A DNA stretch of 64,000 nt, from NCBI GenBank assembly GCA_918797485.1, contig CAKKNE010000001.1, positions 496,001 through 560,000 of the forward strand. The letters are read 5' to 3'. A program made the translations under genes and the position numbers. The first letter of the stretch is position 1, and the number at the start of each line of letters is the position of its first letter. The notes below the pieces were generated by a model. The model was given only the letters and a program-made list of their open reading frames with translations, was not told the DNA's origin and did no database searches. The DNA comes from Pelagomonas calceolata. Its lineage: Eukaryota; Sar; Pelagophyceae; Pelagomonadales; Pelagomonadaceae. This document shows, piece after piece, positions 1 to 9,716 of this stretch.

Positions 1-220
1 ACAAGGAGTCGGCGGTCCTGTCTGAGCTGTGTTGAGGCGTCGGAGGCATGTGGTTTGCTGTCCTGCGCTTTTTTTTACCCGCACGATCGAGATCACGTCG
101 ATCATTGCAAGAGCCTGCAAGAGCCTAAATCTTGCCGGTGCATGCATCGTCGTCGTCGTACCATTGTCCAGAATGGATGCAGGCTAGGGCTTGCATGAAT
201 GCCACAAGCTAGGGGCAGCG
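1..220. other. Window edge, no gene seen
   Basis: No open frame with protein-like composition reaches the window edge here. It contains a T-rich tract near 69-77 and a short direct repeat of CAAGAGCCT around 107-125. It probably holds the 5' region of the sulfotransferase gene that starts at 221. Confidence 0.4.
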
Positions 221-1144
221 ATGCGGCACCGGAAGAGCCTTGGGGCAGCTCTTTGGGCAGCAGCCGGGCTCTTGCTCCGCGTGCGGCTGGCGACGGCGCA
301 GCGTATCCACCTGAAGGGCGAGCCTAAATCCGGGACGACGTGGTTCGAGGCGCTCTTCGTACAGCTAGGGATGCTCTGCGTCAAAGATTGTCAAATGTGG
401 ACGACGCGAGGCACTACACGCGACCGCGCCCTCCACATGCACATACGACAAGGCAATCGCACGACGGTGGAGGTCACAACGGTGAAGAAACACACGATCC
501 CGGACATGGTCGGGGGCTGCGTGGCGCACCCGAACACCCTAGTCCACGTTCGCGCGCCGTGCGCGCTCACGGAGGCGAGCGACGAGCGCGATGTTGAGAC
601 CTGCGCGGCGCGCTGTCGGGGCGCATCTTCGAAAGTAAAATATTGCGGTACGACTCGTCGGAGGCCGTGTGCAAATCAACCCGTGCATGAAACGGACGCC
701 GCCGCCCACATCCACCGCGACCCGCGCGCCGTCGCCGTGAGCGCCTGCTACCACCTCCACCAGGAGGCGGATCTAGACGGCTGCGTGCGCGAGCGCTACG
801 TGACGACGGCCCTCTGGATGCGCTTTCGTCAGGCCTGGTTCTCTGACCGCGCGCTGCTAGACGTCGCCTACGAGGATCTCGTGCGGTGTCCCCACGAGTC
901 CCTCCGCCGCATGGCCGCGGCGCTCGGGTTTCCGGCCGTAGCTGACGCGGCGCTGGCGCGCGCCCTGGATGCGGCGGCCGGCGCACGGACGCGCCACAGG
1001 CACCACGTTGGCACCTACCGCGACGACCCACGCCTCGGCAACGCGACGCTCGCCTGGATGGACGCGATTCATGCCCGCCTCAACTTCAGCGAGGCCTACG
1101 CGGCCGGCTCTTGTTCCACGGTGCGAGGGGATACTGACTTTTAG
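221..1144 (+). CDS. Secreted/Golgi sulfotransferase-like protein
   Basis: Predicted PAPS-dependent sulfotransferase, which would transfer sulfate to a carbohydrate or protein acceptor in the secretory pathway. The N terminus (MRHRKSLGAALWAAAGLLL) is a signal peptide or membrane anchor. EPKSGTTWFEALF directly after it is the 5'-phosphosulfate-binding loop, and HRDPRAVAVSACYH in the middle is the 3'-phosphate-binding loop (R and S conserved). A C-terminal YEDL motif also fits the family. The 307-residue length suits a single sulfotransferase domain. The start is the ATG at 221; the frame is open slightly further upstream but only from a TTG. The 3' end lies 36 bp from the convergent permease gene. 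The acceptor substrate cannot be read from sequence. Confidence 0.8.
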   Translation: MRHRKSLGAALWAAAGLLLRVRLATAQRIHLKGEPKSGTTWFEALFVQLGMLCVKDCQMWTTRGTTRDRALHMHIRQGNRTTVEVTTVKKHTIPDMVGGCVAHPNTLVHVRAPCALTEASDERDVETCAARCRGASSKVKYCGTTRRRPCANQPVHETDAAAHIHRDPRAVAVSACYHLHQEADLDGCVRERYVTTALWMRFRQAWFSDRALLDVAYEDLVRCPHESLRRMAAALGFPAVADAALARALDAAAGARTRHRHHVGTYRDDPRLGNATLAWMDAIHARLNFSEAYAAGSCSTVRGDTDF

Positions 1145-1180
1145 ATATGTACTAGGGGGAGAGGGGGGCAGGCGCCCGGT

Positions 1181-2545
1181 CTAGATCTTGCCCATGCGCG
1201 AGAGCACCGACGCCGTCCCGCCGAGCACGGCGAGGACGTAGCCCATGACGTTGATCGAGCGGCACGCGAGCTTCTCGGCGCCGCCCAGCGCGAGCTTGCC
1301 CTTCTTGCAGGCCGAGAGCGCGATCTGCGACGGGATCACGTAGATGATGGCCGATCCGAGGATGGCGCCGCCGAAGGCGACGACGAAGCCGAGGTCCGTG
1401 ATCTTGATGCCGGCCAGCACCGTGAGGGCCACCATGGCGATCGTCGCCGGCGTGCGCTGCTTCTCCTGGTTCGCCGGGCTGACCTTGGCAATATCAAAAT
1501 AGCCGTCGCGCACGCCCTTGAAGAGCAACGGGTACGTGCACGCGACGGCGACGCCCACCAGCGCGCGCGCGGCGTTCGCGAGCTTGTCGGCGCCGGCGAA
1601 GGAGTTGAGGATGAGGCCTTGGCTCGCGGCGCCGAAGGTGCGGTGGCCCGCCGCCGCGATGGCGACGAAGAAGCCCACGGCCATGGCGAAGCCGCCGTAG
1701 ACGACGCGGTTGTAGCGCGGCAGCGTCGGGTTCTCGAGCTCGTCATAGTAGGCCGCGGCGTTGTAGTGCGCGAGGTACGACGTGGCGAGCATGGAGATAA
1801 AGAGGAGCGAGCCGCCCGGCGAGAAGGCGCCGCCGAACTTCGGTAAAGCCTTGCCCTCCTTGACAAGCGCCGCGGCGAGGCGCCCGCCCTTCTGGTACGT
1901 GCCATCTAACGCTCTTAACACGGTCACGCCCGCCGTGTACAACATACCGCCCAGGCCAATGATCGACGCCGGCGCCAACGACTTCAGGTCCCGGAGCATC
2001 GAGAGCGGGAAGAGCACGGCGGCTCCAAAGAGCGACAAGAACACATCCCGACGCTTGAGGAGCTCGGGCACGGCCGCGCCCGACAGGAGCGACCCCGCCG
2101 TGTCCCCGATGATGATGCAGTAGGCGATGCAGCCCACAAGAGTCTTGAAGGTCGTGATGCCCGTGATGAGCGCGCCGCTGTCCTTGTCGACGGCCGACTC
2201 CCAGGCGCCGCGGTACGTCGTCGTGCCCGTCGCGGCGCAGGCGCGGCCCACGAGCGCGAAGCAGTACGCGGAGACGAGGCCGAGGCCGGCGATGAGGCCG
2301 CACGCCGGCACCGCGGCCTTCTTCGACGCGCTGCAGGCGGCGATGCCCGCCGGGAGGGACAAGACGCCCGCTCCTACAATGTTCTTCGCGAGGTTGAGCG
2401 TCGACGACGTCACGGACGACTTGGACGCGACGGCCGCGCCGCCGGCTTCGGCTGGTACCCTTAGTTTGGGGACGGGCGCGCGGCGAGTGGGTTTCAGCAA
2501 GGCATTCGCTGCCGGGGCGAGCGCTATGAAGGTCAAGAGGCGCAT
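1181..2545 (-). CDS. Amino-acid/aromatic permease (Aa_trans-like)
   Basis: Multi-pass transporter of the amino acid/auxin permease or tyrosine/tryptophan permease superfamily. After a hydrophobic leader (MRLLTFIALAPAANA) and a basic linker comes the conserved first helix TLNLAKNIVGAGVLSLPAGI, the unwound substrate-binding helix of this fold. About ten more hydrophobic segments follow through residue 450. The leader plus basic linker could be a bipartite plastid signal, so a chloroplast envelope location is possible but is an inference. Length (454 aa) is normal. It is convergent with the upstream sulfotransferase and faces the same way as the aminotransferase behind it. The transported amino acid is unknown. 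Confidence 0.82.
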   Translation of the reverse strand: MRLLTFIALAPAANALLKPTRRAPVPKLRVPAEAGGAAVASKSSVTSSTLNLAKNIVGAGVLSLPAGIAACSASKKAAVPACGLIAGLGLVSAYCFALVGRACAATGTTTYRGAWESAVDKDSGALITGITTFKTLVGCIAYCIIIGDTAGSLLSGAAVPELLKRRDVFLSLFGAAVLFPLSMLRDLKSLAPASIIGLGGMLYTAGVTVLRALDGTYQKGGRLAAALVKEGKALPKFGGAFSPGGSLLFISMLATSYLAHYNAAAYYDELENPTLPRYNRVVYGGFAMAVGFFVAIAAAGHRTFGAASQGLILNSFAGADKLANAARALVGVAVACTYPLLFKGVRDGYFDIAKVSPANQEKQRTPATIAMVALTVLAGIKITDLGFVVAFGGAILGSAIIYVIPSQIALSACKKGKLALGGAEKLACRSINVMGYVLAVLGGTASVLSRMGKI

Positions 2546-2963
2546 TGTCTTTGCACTTGCCGGTCTTTTTGCACGATTGCTCTCTGATGCACTGAGGCTA
2601 GTTCAGGTCTCAGCAATGCGTTTCGGTGGAGGCAGCGCTTGTAGTGGACGACTGGCAACGAGGAGTTGCAGCAAAGCTGTCAGCGATGCACCTTGGGAAT
2701 GCGCGCGCGGCGTATTTGCAACCTCTTTTGAGGCTGAGGCTGAGCTGTGTGAGCGTGCGGGGGAAAAAAGCCATGCGGCGAACTGGTCCGAAATCCGTTG
2801 TTTGGGTCCGGATTCGTCGGCTGGGCGAGCCTGCCGGCCCCTCTTGCGACCTAGACCTGACCGCGCGACGCACCGGCGGTGCTGAGGAGAAGAAAGGTCG
2901 CATGCGGGAACCTCCGCCCACTAGTCCTAGCACCGCAACAGAGAAGGAAAAAAAACGACAAAG
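2546..2963. other. Intergenic, 418 bp, no gene supported
   Basis: Lies between the start of the permease and the stop of the aminotransferase, both on the minus strand. Several overlapping open frames occur on both strands but all are arginine/proline-rich with no domain signal, as expected of GC-rich DNA. It probably holds the permease promoter. Confidence 0.5.
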
Positions 2964-3444
2964 CTACCTACAATCCTCGTTCGCAAACGCGTCGAGCGCC
3001 GCGAGCGCCGTCCGCAGGTCCTCCTCCGACGCCGCGTACGACAGCCGGATGCCCGTCGGCGCGCCGAACGCGTCGCCGGGCACCAATGCCAGCTTCCGCT
3101 TCTTCAGGAGGAGCTTGCAGAAGTTCGTCGACGTGCCGACGCGCTCGCCGTCGACGGTCAGGTCGAGGCAGGGCGCGACATCACAAAAAACGTAGAAGGC
3201 GCCCTCCGGCGGCGGCGGCGCGGCGACGCGGCCGTTCCGGGCCGCTTTTTCCAGTAATTCGAGCACCAGATCCCGCCTTCTTTTAAATTCAGCAATATCA
3301 TCGTCGAGCGCGTTGCTCGGCAAGTTCAGCGCCGCGACGCCCGCGGCCTGCGCCAGGGACGACGCGCAGGACGTGATCTGGCCCTGGATCTTCGCGCAGG
3401 CCTTGGCTACCGGTTGCGGCGCCGCGAGATACCCCAACCTAAAA

Positions 3445-3478
<34 letters not shown>

Positions 3479-4286
3479 TCGTCACGGTGCGCGACCAGGC
3501 GCTCGGACCGAGTGCCGCGAAGGCCACGTGGGGCGTGCCGTAATTTAGCTGCTCGTAGATCTCGTCGGCGACGACCCAGACCTTTTTGCCGGTCTTGGCC
3601 TCGTGGTCGTCGAGGACTTTCAGGAGAGCTCTTTGCTGCGCCTCGCTCACGAGACAGCCCGTGGGGTTCGACGGGTTGCACAGTATCAATGCTTTCGTAT
3701 TCGGCTTCAGAGCATTTTGTAATTGCGCAGGGGTCAGCGCGAAGCCGTCGTCGATGGACGTCGATACGGTGGTGTAAGAAGCCCCGCACATGTCGACCAT
3801 GGACGGGTAGGAGACCCAGTAGGGCGCCGGGAGGATGACGTCGTCGCCGGGGCCGCAGAGCGCCATGAGCGCCTCGTAGACGGCCTGCTTCGCGCCGTTC
3901 GCCACGACGATCTCCCCGGGGTCGTATTCAACATGCTTTCTCTCTTTCAAATCCCGGGCGATGGCGCTCCGCAATTCGCCGGTACCGGTAACCTCCGTGT
4001 ACCTCGTCAGACCTTTCATGGCCGCCTCCCCAATCGCCTCCAAAATCTCCCGCTGCGGCGCGAAGTCCGGCTCGCCGACGCACAAGGACACGACGGTCTC
4101 GCCCGCGGCCTTCATCTGTAAAGTTAACGCGTGGACCTCGATCGTCGCGCTCGGCTTGAGGGACGTGACGAGGGGCGAGAGCTCCGGTTCTTGCAGGGTT
4201 GTCGCGCGCAATTTCTGGGGCCTTTTTACATTGTTGAATTGCCAGGCGTTCGCGAGCGCCGCGACGAGGAGCAGCTTGGGTGCCAT
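2964..4286 (-). CDS. Class I aminotransferase, prokaryotic-type aspartate aminotransferase
   Basis: PLP-dependent fold-type I aminotransferase of the Ib (bacterial/plant plastid prephenate-aspartate) type, interconverting aspartate or prephenate with 2-oxoglutarate/glutamate. Visible signatures are VVSLCVGEPDFAP near residue 70, NGAKQAVYEALMAL, the CNPSNPTG loop, the VVADEIYEQL segment with the PLP-contacting Asp and Tyr, and the Schiff-base lysine in GFSKAYAMTGFRLGY. The N terminus (MAPKLLLVAALANAWQF) looks like a signal or plastid leader with a cleavage site before an aromatic residue, typical of algae with secondary plastids. The start is the ATG at 4286; the frame extends to a GTG upstream. 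It shares a 360-bp bidirectional promoter region with a second, unrelated aspartate aminotransferase. Confidence 0.9.
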
Positions 4287-4646
4287 TGTAGAAGTGTGCT
4301 GCACGCGCCGCGGCGGCTATAATGTGCACAACTGGTTGGTGAGGTGAGCACTGACGACCGTTCAGCGCTGGACGCGAGCCGTGCGCTAATTTGGTGTGCT
4401 TTACGGCGTGGACTAGCTGCTTGACCTCGAGCTGCACTCGCCGCCAAGGCTCGCGTGCCAGTGGAGTGCGACGCGCCTAGCCGACGCCTGCACCTACAAA
4501 CTTCACGAACAGTCGCACTTGTGCGAAATCCAGTCCAGGAGTAATCGTGCTCCGTCCGGCAGCGCCTGTCCGCTTGCAAAAAGTCGTCCTTGCACAGCAG
4601 TGCAAAACTGCTACAACTCCCGACCGTCGTGCCGCGAGAAGAGAAG
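4287..4646. promoter_or_regulatory. Bidirectional intergenic region between two aminotransferase genes
   Basis: The two aspartate-aminotransferase-type genes start on either side of this 360-bp stretch and are transcribed away from each other. No TATA box or recognised operator was seen. Shared regulation is an inference from the head-to-head layout and common substrate. Confidence 0.4.
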
Positions 4647-6018
4647 ATGCTCAAGCTCTCAACATTAGCAGTCGTCGCGTTGGGCTACACGCCGCCGGGC
4701 CGCGCGCGCCAGCCACTGACGCCGCACGCAGCTTCATCAGGCTACATCGCGGACATCCCGCAAGGCGCGCCGGACGCCATTTTAGGAATAGCGCAGGCCT
4801 TCCGCGAAAGCAATGCAGAGAACAAGGTGAATCTGGCCGTCGGCGCTTATAGGGATGACGGCGGCGTGCCCTTCGTGCTGCCGTCCGTAAGCGAGGCCGA
4901 GCGCCGCATTCTGGAGCGAGGAGAAAAAAAGGAGTATGCTCCCATCGACGGCCTGGCGGACTACACGAAGCTGGCCTTGCAGTTCGCCTACGGCGACTGC
5001 GCGCCTCTCAAGGAGGGCCGCATCGCGGGCGTGCAGACGCTGTCCGGGACGGGCGCGTGCCGCATCGCGGGCGAGTTCTACGCGCGCTTCCTGCCGGAGG
5101 GCACGGCGATCTACGCTTCTGATCCTACCTGGGGCAACCACATCCCGATTATGAAATTAGCCGGCTTGGAGGTCAAAAGGTACAAGTACCTGGACCGGGC
5201 GACGAATACGCTGGATTTTGACGGGTTCATGAGTGATTTGGAAGCGGCACCATCGGGCTCGATCTTCCTGCTCCACGCGTGCGCGCACAACCCGACGGGC
5301 GTCGACCCGACGCCGGAGCAGTGGCGCGTTGCCGCGTGGAACTCAAGTGGGGACCTAATTCACTGGTCGATTTCCACGCAGGCGCGCGATCTCGCAGAAG
5401 ATTTTGGAGAAGGGCCACCACGTGCTCATGGACTGCGCCTACCAGGGCTTCGCGAGCGGCGACGCGGAGAAGGACGCCTTCGCGATTCGGTTGTTCGTGG
5501 AAGAGGGCCATTCCTTACTGCTGGCGCAGTCCTTCGCGAAGAACTTTGGGTTATATGGCGAGCGCGTCGGCACTTTATCCGTATTATGCAAGGACAAGGA
5601 CGAAGCTGCCAGAGTCCTGTCGCAGCTCAAGCTCATCATCCGGCCCATGTACTCGTCGCCGCCGATCCACGGCGCGCTCATCGTCAAGGAAGTCCTATCG
5701 GACGCGGCGCTATCGAAGCAGTACTACGCGGAGTGCGCGGCCATGGCCGAGCGCATCGGCGGCATGCGTCTGCGACTCCGGGAGGAGATCGAGGCGGCGG
5801 GGTCGAAGCACGACTGGTCGCACGTGACCGATCAAATCGGCATGTTCGCCTTCACGGGCATGACGGCGGACATGTGCGACGAGCTGACGGCGGAGCACGC
5901 CATCTACCTCACGAAGGACGGCCGCATTTCTATTGCCGGGCTGAACGCGGGCAACGTCGCGACGGTCGCGCGCGCGATCCACGCCGTGACCGACGGTAAG
6001 GCGATTGGGAGCGGGTAA
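4647..6018 (+). CDS. Aspartate aminotransferase, class Ia (two exons)
   Basis: PLP enzyme converting aspartate and 2-oxoglutarate to oxaloacetate and glutamate. Exon 1 (4647-5323) carries a leader (MLKLSTLAVVALGY), VNLAVGAYRDD, the LSGTGACRI segment and HACAHNPTGVDP. Exon 2 (5382-6018) carries DCAYQGFASG with the PLP-contacting Asp and Tyr, the Schiff-base lysine in SFAKNFGLYGERVG, and a C-terminal DGRISIAGLN. The 58-bp intron is a short introner. Splicing from the GC at 5324 to the AG at 5381 joins QW to RAISQK with no gap against the family. The nearest GT donor in phase (5336) would add four residues. The product is about 437 aa. The leader suggests an organelle location, so this and the neighbouring enzyme may serve different compartments. 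Confidence 0.9.
5332..5381 (+). mobile_element. Introner element, 50 bp, in aspartate aminotransferase
   Basis: Short element with ends CCGCGTGGAACTCAAG and CGATTTCCACGCAG, which are imperfect inverted repeats. Flanks are GCGCGTTG (5324-5331) and GCGCGCGA (5382-5389), a decayed 8-bp target duplication. The interior keeps the CCTAAT-CACTGG block seen in other copies. The upstream flank begins with GC, not GT, so the restored frame needs a GC-AG intron. Confidence 0.8.
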
Positions 6019-6410
6019 GAAAGTAGTAGTCGATCCACGTTTCGATCCCGCACCTTCCGCCGCGGGACACCACATCACGAAAGGCCACTTCCGACGCCGC
6101 CAGCGCGTCGATAGGCGTCTGGTGTGTCGCTCTACTCCTGCCGTGCCGCTGACGGACGCTGACACTCCCATGTAGCCTAGGAGTTCACGTAGCCTAGTTT
6201 CGCAGCTTCGATGCCCGGGGCATCGCGTGCCGACGCCAATCGACGCGACACAGGCTGAGGCGGCCGCCCGAAAGGCAGCCCAGCAAGGTCCGAGAGGCAT
6301 CGCTCGCAGCGGCGCGAGGCAAGCCTAGTCAGCGCGGCAGCCCGGCGAGGGCAAAGCCAGACACAACCAGAGGCAGCCCAAAACAAGCAGGCCGAACCGC
6401 AGCGAAACGG
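6019..6410. other. Intergenic, 392 bp, no gene supported
   Basis: Lies between two plus-strand genes and should hold the terminator of one and promoter of the next. Open frames here are low-complexity by-products of GC content. No repeat or motif was recognised. Confidence 0.4.
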
Positions 6411-7265
6411 ATGAGCAGCCGCAGCATCACCATGCCCGACCGGGAGCTCTCCTTCGTCAAGCGGCACTTTGGCACCGACGTCCTCGCCGCGGGCTGGCTT
6501 TTACTGTTAGCGACGTTCTTCTACACGGCGTATTCGATCCTGTTCCTCATGGAGATGTGGGGCGACACGTTCCCGCGGGTGTTTTTTGCGTGGGACAACT
6601 TGATCGCTTCTTTAGTTTTTGTCGTCGCGGGCGTGTACTTCGCACTACTAGGTTATCCGGCGGAGCTCGAGGAGTTCGAGCGGAGTTCTTTAGGCGTCGA
6701 TCTGGACCAATTATCATGGAGAGAAAAGTACTTCACGGCGAACAAATTTTTAATAGCCATCTGGATGTTTATATTTGCTTGTGGCTTTTACTACGCGGCA
6801 GGGATCGTGTGGATCATCTACGGCCAGCCTTTAGTGGGCGTGACCTTCCTTCTCAGTACTTTTGCGGGCCAGGCCGCGTGTTTTGTTTGGGCCTACGCGG
6901 CGATGCCGGCGAACATGCAGAGTAATGATGGCGCGGGCTCGTCCGTCTTGTACGACACGTGCTGCGGCTGCGACTGGCCCTGGCTGAAGGCGCGGATAGG
7001 CACGGACGCGTTATTGGGCAACTGGTTGTTTTTTATTGCGTGCTTCGGGGCCGGCTGCTACGGGTTCATCTACGTACTATTTCAGCCGGCGTCGGCGATG
7101 GCCTGGACCATGTTCGCCTTCGCGGCGAACATGGCTCTTGGAAGTTATTTATATCTGCGGGCCTTCGACCCCGAGACCGCGGGCGGGTCGCTCTTCTTCG
7201 GCGACTCCATTGAAGGCGTGGACAAGTCGCCGCTGATCCATTACGGGGCGACGAGTAGTGCATAA
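6411..7265 (+). CDS. Internally duplicated multi-pass membrane protein, unknown function
   Basis: I do not recognise the family. The 284-residue protein has about eight hydrophobic helices. It splits into two halves that begin alike: RHFGTDVLAAGWL at residue 18 and ARIGTDALLGNWL near residue 193. Each is followed by a set of four probable membrane spans. An internal Cys cluster (DTCCGCDWPW) lies just before the second half. There is no clear signal peptide; the first helix follows a short charged N terminus. The duplication suggests a 4+4 helix pseudo-symmetric transporter, receptor or scaffold. The ATG at 6411 is the first in frame. Neighbours give no hint of function. Confidence 0.75.
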   Translation: MSSRSITMPDRELSFVKRHFGTDVLAAGWLLLLATFFYTAYSILFLMEMWGDTFPRVFFAWDNLIASLVFVVAGVYFALLGYPAELEEFERSSLGVDLDQLSWREKYFTANKFLIAIWMFIFACGFYYAAGIVWIIYGQPLVGVTFLLSTFAGQAACFVWAYAAMPANMQSNDGAGSSVLYDTCCGCDWPWLKARIGTDALLGNWLFFIACFGAGCYGFIYVLFQPASAMAWTMFAFAANMALGSYLYLRAFDPETAGGSLFFGDSIEGVDKSPLIHYGATSSA

Positions 7266-7688
7266 TGTTAACAGTTTTTACCGTGCTCGTCGATGGCGCC
7301 TAGCCGGCTTCTATTCTCAGCGCTAGTATGTCAAAGCTAGGGTTATCAACGGTTTGGGCTGTAAAAACGCTGTGCTGCGGGCCTATACCGAACACGACAG
7401 CCGTTCAGCGCCGCCACCACAGCGCTGCGACCGCTGTGACTACGCACTGGCCTCGACGCCGCCGCGTACGCCGCTGCGCCGTCGCAAACTTATAAAACGC
7501 GGCTCCTAGCAAACTGTCTGCCGACGCGCAGAGCACGCCGCTGCGTTCCAGAGCCCTGCGCTGAACCGCCGCGTGTTTCCTTGCTGCAACAGGCGCTTCC
7601 GGACCCAACCTTGCGTCCGGCACCGCTTCCGCGCTACCGCTCCGCCGAGCCGAGCCGAGCCGTTGGCCCGCATTCTTGCTGTTGCAAG
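7266..7688. other. Intergenic, 423 bp, with GCTAGTATGTC motif
   Basis: Separates two plus-strand genes. It holds one copy of the recurring CTAGTATGTC motif at 7322-7340, 57 bp past the upstream stop and about 350 bp before the next ATG. It also holds a partial CGTCGATGGCG block near 7290. Confidence 0.5.
7322..7340 (+). repeat. CTAG motif copy 1 (GCTAGTATGTC...GCTAG)
   Basis: GCTAGTATGTCAAAGCTAG. One of twelve related intergenic sites, upstream of the plus-strand gene at 7689. Confidence 0.55.
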
Positions 7689-9716
7689 ATGGTTGACGGG
7701 GTTATCTTCAACAAGAAGAACACGGAACACACTGCCGAGGTCGAGCGCTGCGTAAAAGCCGCGAAGGCGCAGACGCCGCCCATCACCGATTCTGCAGCGC
7801 TGAAAGCTTATGTGCTGAAACACTCGACCTTCAAGTTCCGAACCGACGGCTCCAACAAAGAAAAGGTGGGCCGCTACGTCCGCGACAACTTCTGCACGGC
7901 GGCGGACATCGCGCCGCCGCAACCCGTATCGTGGCACAAGGACAAAACGCCGGCCTCGCCGCTCGACGATCTGATTCTGCCCGTGCTGCTCGTCGGCACG
8001 TTGATTGTGATCGCGTACTACAGCTGCATGCGGCAAAGCGTGTGTTACGCCTCCAAGTTGCGCGACCGCGGCCCGATCGGCTTCGCGCCGGCGGCGATGG
8101 AGGGCAAGACGGACAAAGAGAAAGATAAAGCCGCGAAGGACGCGGCGCTCTTCGAAACGTTAGTCGCCATGCTCATGCACCCGGACCACGAGGGCCAGGA
8201 GACGCTCATCAAGGACAAAAAACTGAGGAAGCGCGTCATGAAGGAGGTTAACAAGCGCCTCGCGGCCAAGGGCGTCGTGGCGCCGATCAAGGGCGGCGCG
8301 AAGAAGCGCATCGGCCCCGGCATGAAGCTGTCGGGCGACGGGAAGACCATTCTCGTGCCGTGGTACAAGGACGGCGTCCTCCAGCCCGAGGCCAAGTTCC
8401 CGTACGACACCGCGGGCCGGATCGCCGCCGCCCAGTTCGTCCTCGAGAGATGCGGCCACGCCGTGCGGCTCGCGCAGCTCAAGGAGAACCGCGAGGCCTT
8501 CGACAAGGGCGTCCCTCTCCACCTCCTCCCCCACAAGATCGGCCAGGCCGCCGTTGACGCGCGGGAGGGCAAGGCCCTCACGCTGCCGTTGTGGTTAGTG
8601 GAGTCGTCGGACGAGTCGTCGGACGAGTCGTCGGACGAGGATATGCTCGGCGCGCCCGACGACGCCGATGAAGAGGAGCGCGGCGCGCGGCCGCGGCGAC
8701 GCGCGCGCGTCAAACCCGCGGACGGCACGGACGTGAGCGACGACGACGAGGCGGCCGCGCGGCAGAAGAAGCGCGCGCGCGGCGCCGCGGCCGCGGCGGT
8801 TGTGAGCCGCGAACGGGTCGGCGAGTGGTTGCGGATCGCGCGGCGGCGACGCGCCGCCGCCGCGGACAGCTCCGACTCGGACGACGACTCGGACGAGGGC
8901 TCGGCCCAGTCGCGCGACGCCCGCGCCGCGGACGACGCGTCGCTGCTGCGGCGCGTCGTGGACGACGGCGAACTGCCGCTGTCGCTGCGCGAGCTCCCGA
9001 GCTGGAGACGCGGCGGCGCCGCTTCTGATGAAGATGACGATAGCGACGACGACTGGGCGGCGTCTTTGGGTCCGCCGCTGGTCTTCCATGCCGCCTACGT
9101 GGCGTTGGTCCGGGCCGTCGATTCCAGGAGCCGACGGGACGACGTGCCCGGCGAGTACTGCAGAGCTACGCGCGACGCCGCGCCCGTATGCAAGACGTTG
9201 GAGCGTATCCATGTCGATACCCTGCGCACCCACGACATCACGTTTGCGAGGAACTGGCAGTTCTTCTGGCCGTGCAACACGTCGCAGTTGTTGGGCATGG
9301 CCCACGCCGACGAGCGTCTTTACGGCTACTGGCAGGAAGCGCTGAGGCTCCCGCGGGAGCAGTGGCTCGACCACATTAATCTACGCTTCTGGGGCGACCG
9401 CGCGCTTGCGTGCCGGGTACTCCGGCGAGAGTACGGCATCGCCGAGGACGTGGAGCTGCCCGACGACCTCTTCGACGACCTGCGCGGGCTGTGGGTCGTC
9501 GCCGCGATGTACAATGCCGTGGAACTTCCGTTCTGCGCGCTCGTACTCCGGCCGGCCTCGCTAGACTGCCGCTGGTTTTCTCACGGCGCCGTCATTGACC
9601 CGTATGAGGTCAAGCGCTACTACGGTCACAAGCGCTTCAAAGTCGTCACTGAATCCGTCGCCCACGCCGAGGGCATCCGGAAGGTTATGGAACAGGCGGG
9701 CGTCTTAGGTCTCTAA
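7689..9716 (+). CDS. Large acidic-patch membrane protein, unknown
   Basis: A 675-residue protein of unrecognised family. One hydrophobic helix (ILPVLLVGTLIVIAYYSCM) lies near residue 95-115. The middle (about 300-460) is disordered, with repeated SSDESSDE and DDDSDE acidic-serine clusters separated by basic RRRRAR runs, the sort of segment phosphorylated by casein kinase 2. The C-terminal 200 residues are globular, with aromatic-rich motifs such as ARNWQFFWPCNTSQLLG and HINLRFWGDRALACRVL. No catalytic signature was seen. The first ATG in frame is at 7689; the frame is open upstream only from non-ATG codons. The codon pattern matches neighbouring genes, so I think it is real although its role is unknown. 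Confidence 0.7.
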   Translation: MVDGVIFNKKNTEHTAEVERCVKAAKAQTPPITDSAALKAYVLKHSTFKFRTDGSNKEKVGRYVRDNFCTAADIAPPQPVSWHKDKTPASPLDDLILPVLLVGTLIVIAYYSCMRQSVCYASKLRDRGPIGFAPAAMEGKTDKEKDKAAKDAALFETLVAMLMHPDHEGQETLIKDKKLRKRVMKEVNKRLAAKGVVAPIKGGAKKRIGPGMKLSGDGKTILVPWYKDGVLQPEAKFPYDTAGRIAAAQFVLERCGHAVRLAQLKENREAFDKGVPLHLLPHKIGQAAVDAREGKALTLPLWLVESSDESSDESSDEDMLGAPDDADEEERGARPRRRARVKPADGTDVSDDDEAAARQKKRARGAAAAAVVSRERVGEWLRIARRRRAAAADSSDSDDDSDEGSAQSRDARAADDASLLRRVVDDGELPLSLRELPSWRRGGAASDEDDDSDDDWAASLGPPLVFHAAYVALVRAVDSRSRRDDVPGEYCRATRDAAPVCKTLERIHVDTLRTHDITFARNWQFFWPCNTSQLLGMAHADERLYGYWQEALRLPREQWLDHINLRFWGDRALACRVLRREYGIAEDVELPDDLFDDLRGLWVVAAMYNAVELPFCALVLRPASLDCRWFSHGAVIDPYEVKRYYGHKRFKVVTESVAHAEGIRKVMEQAGVLGL

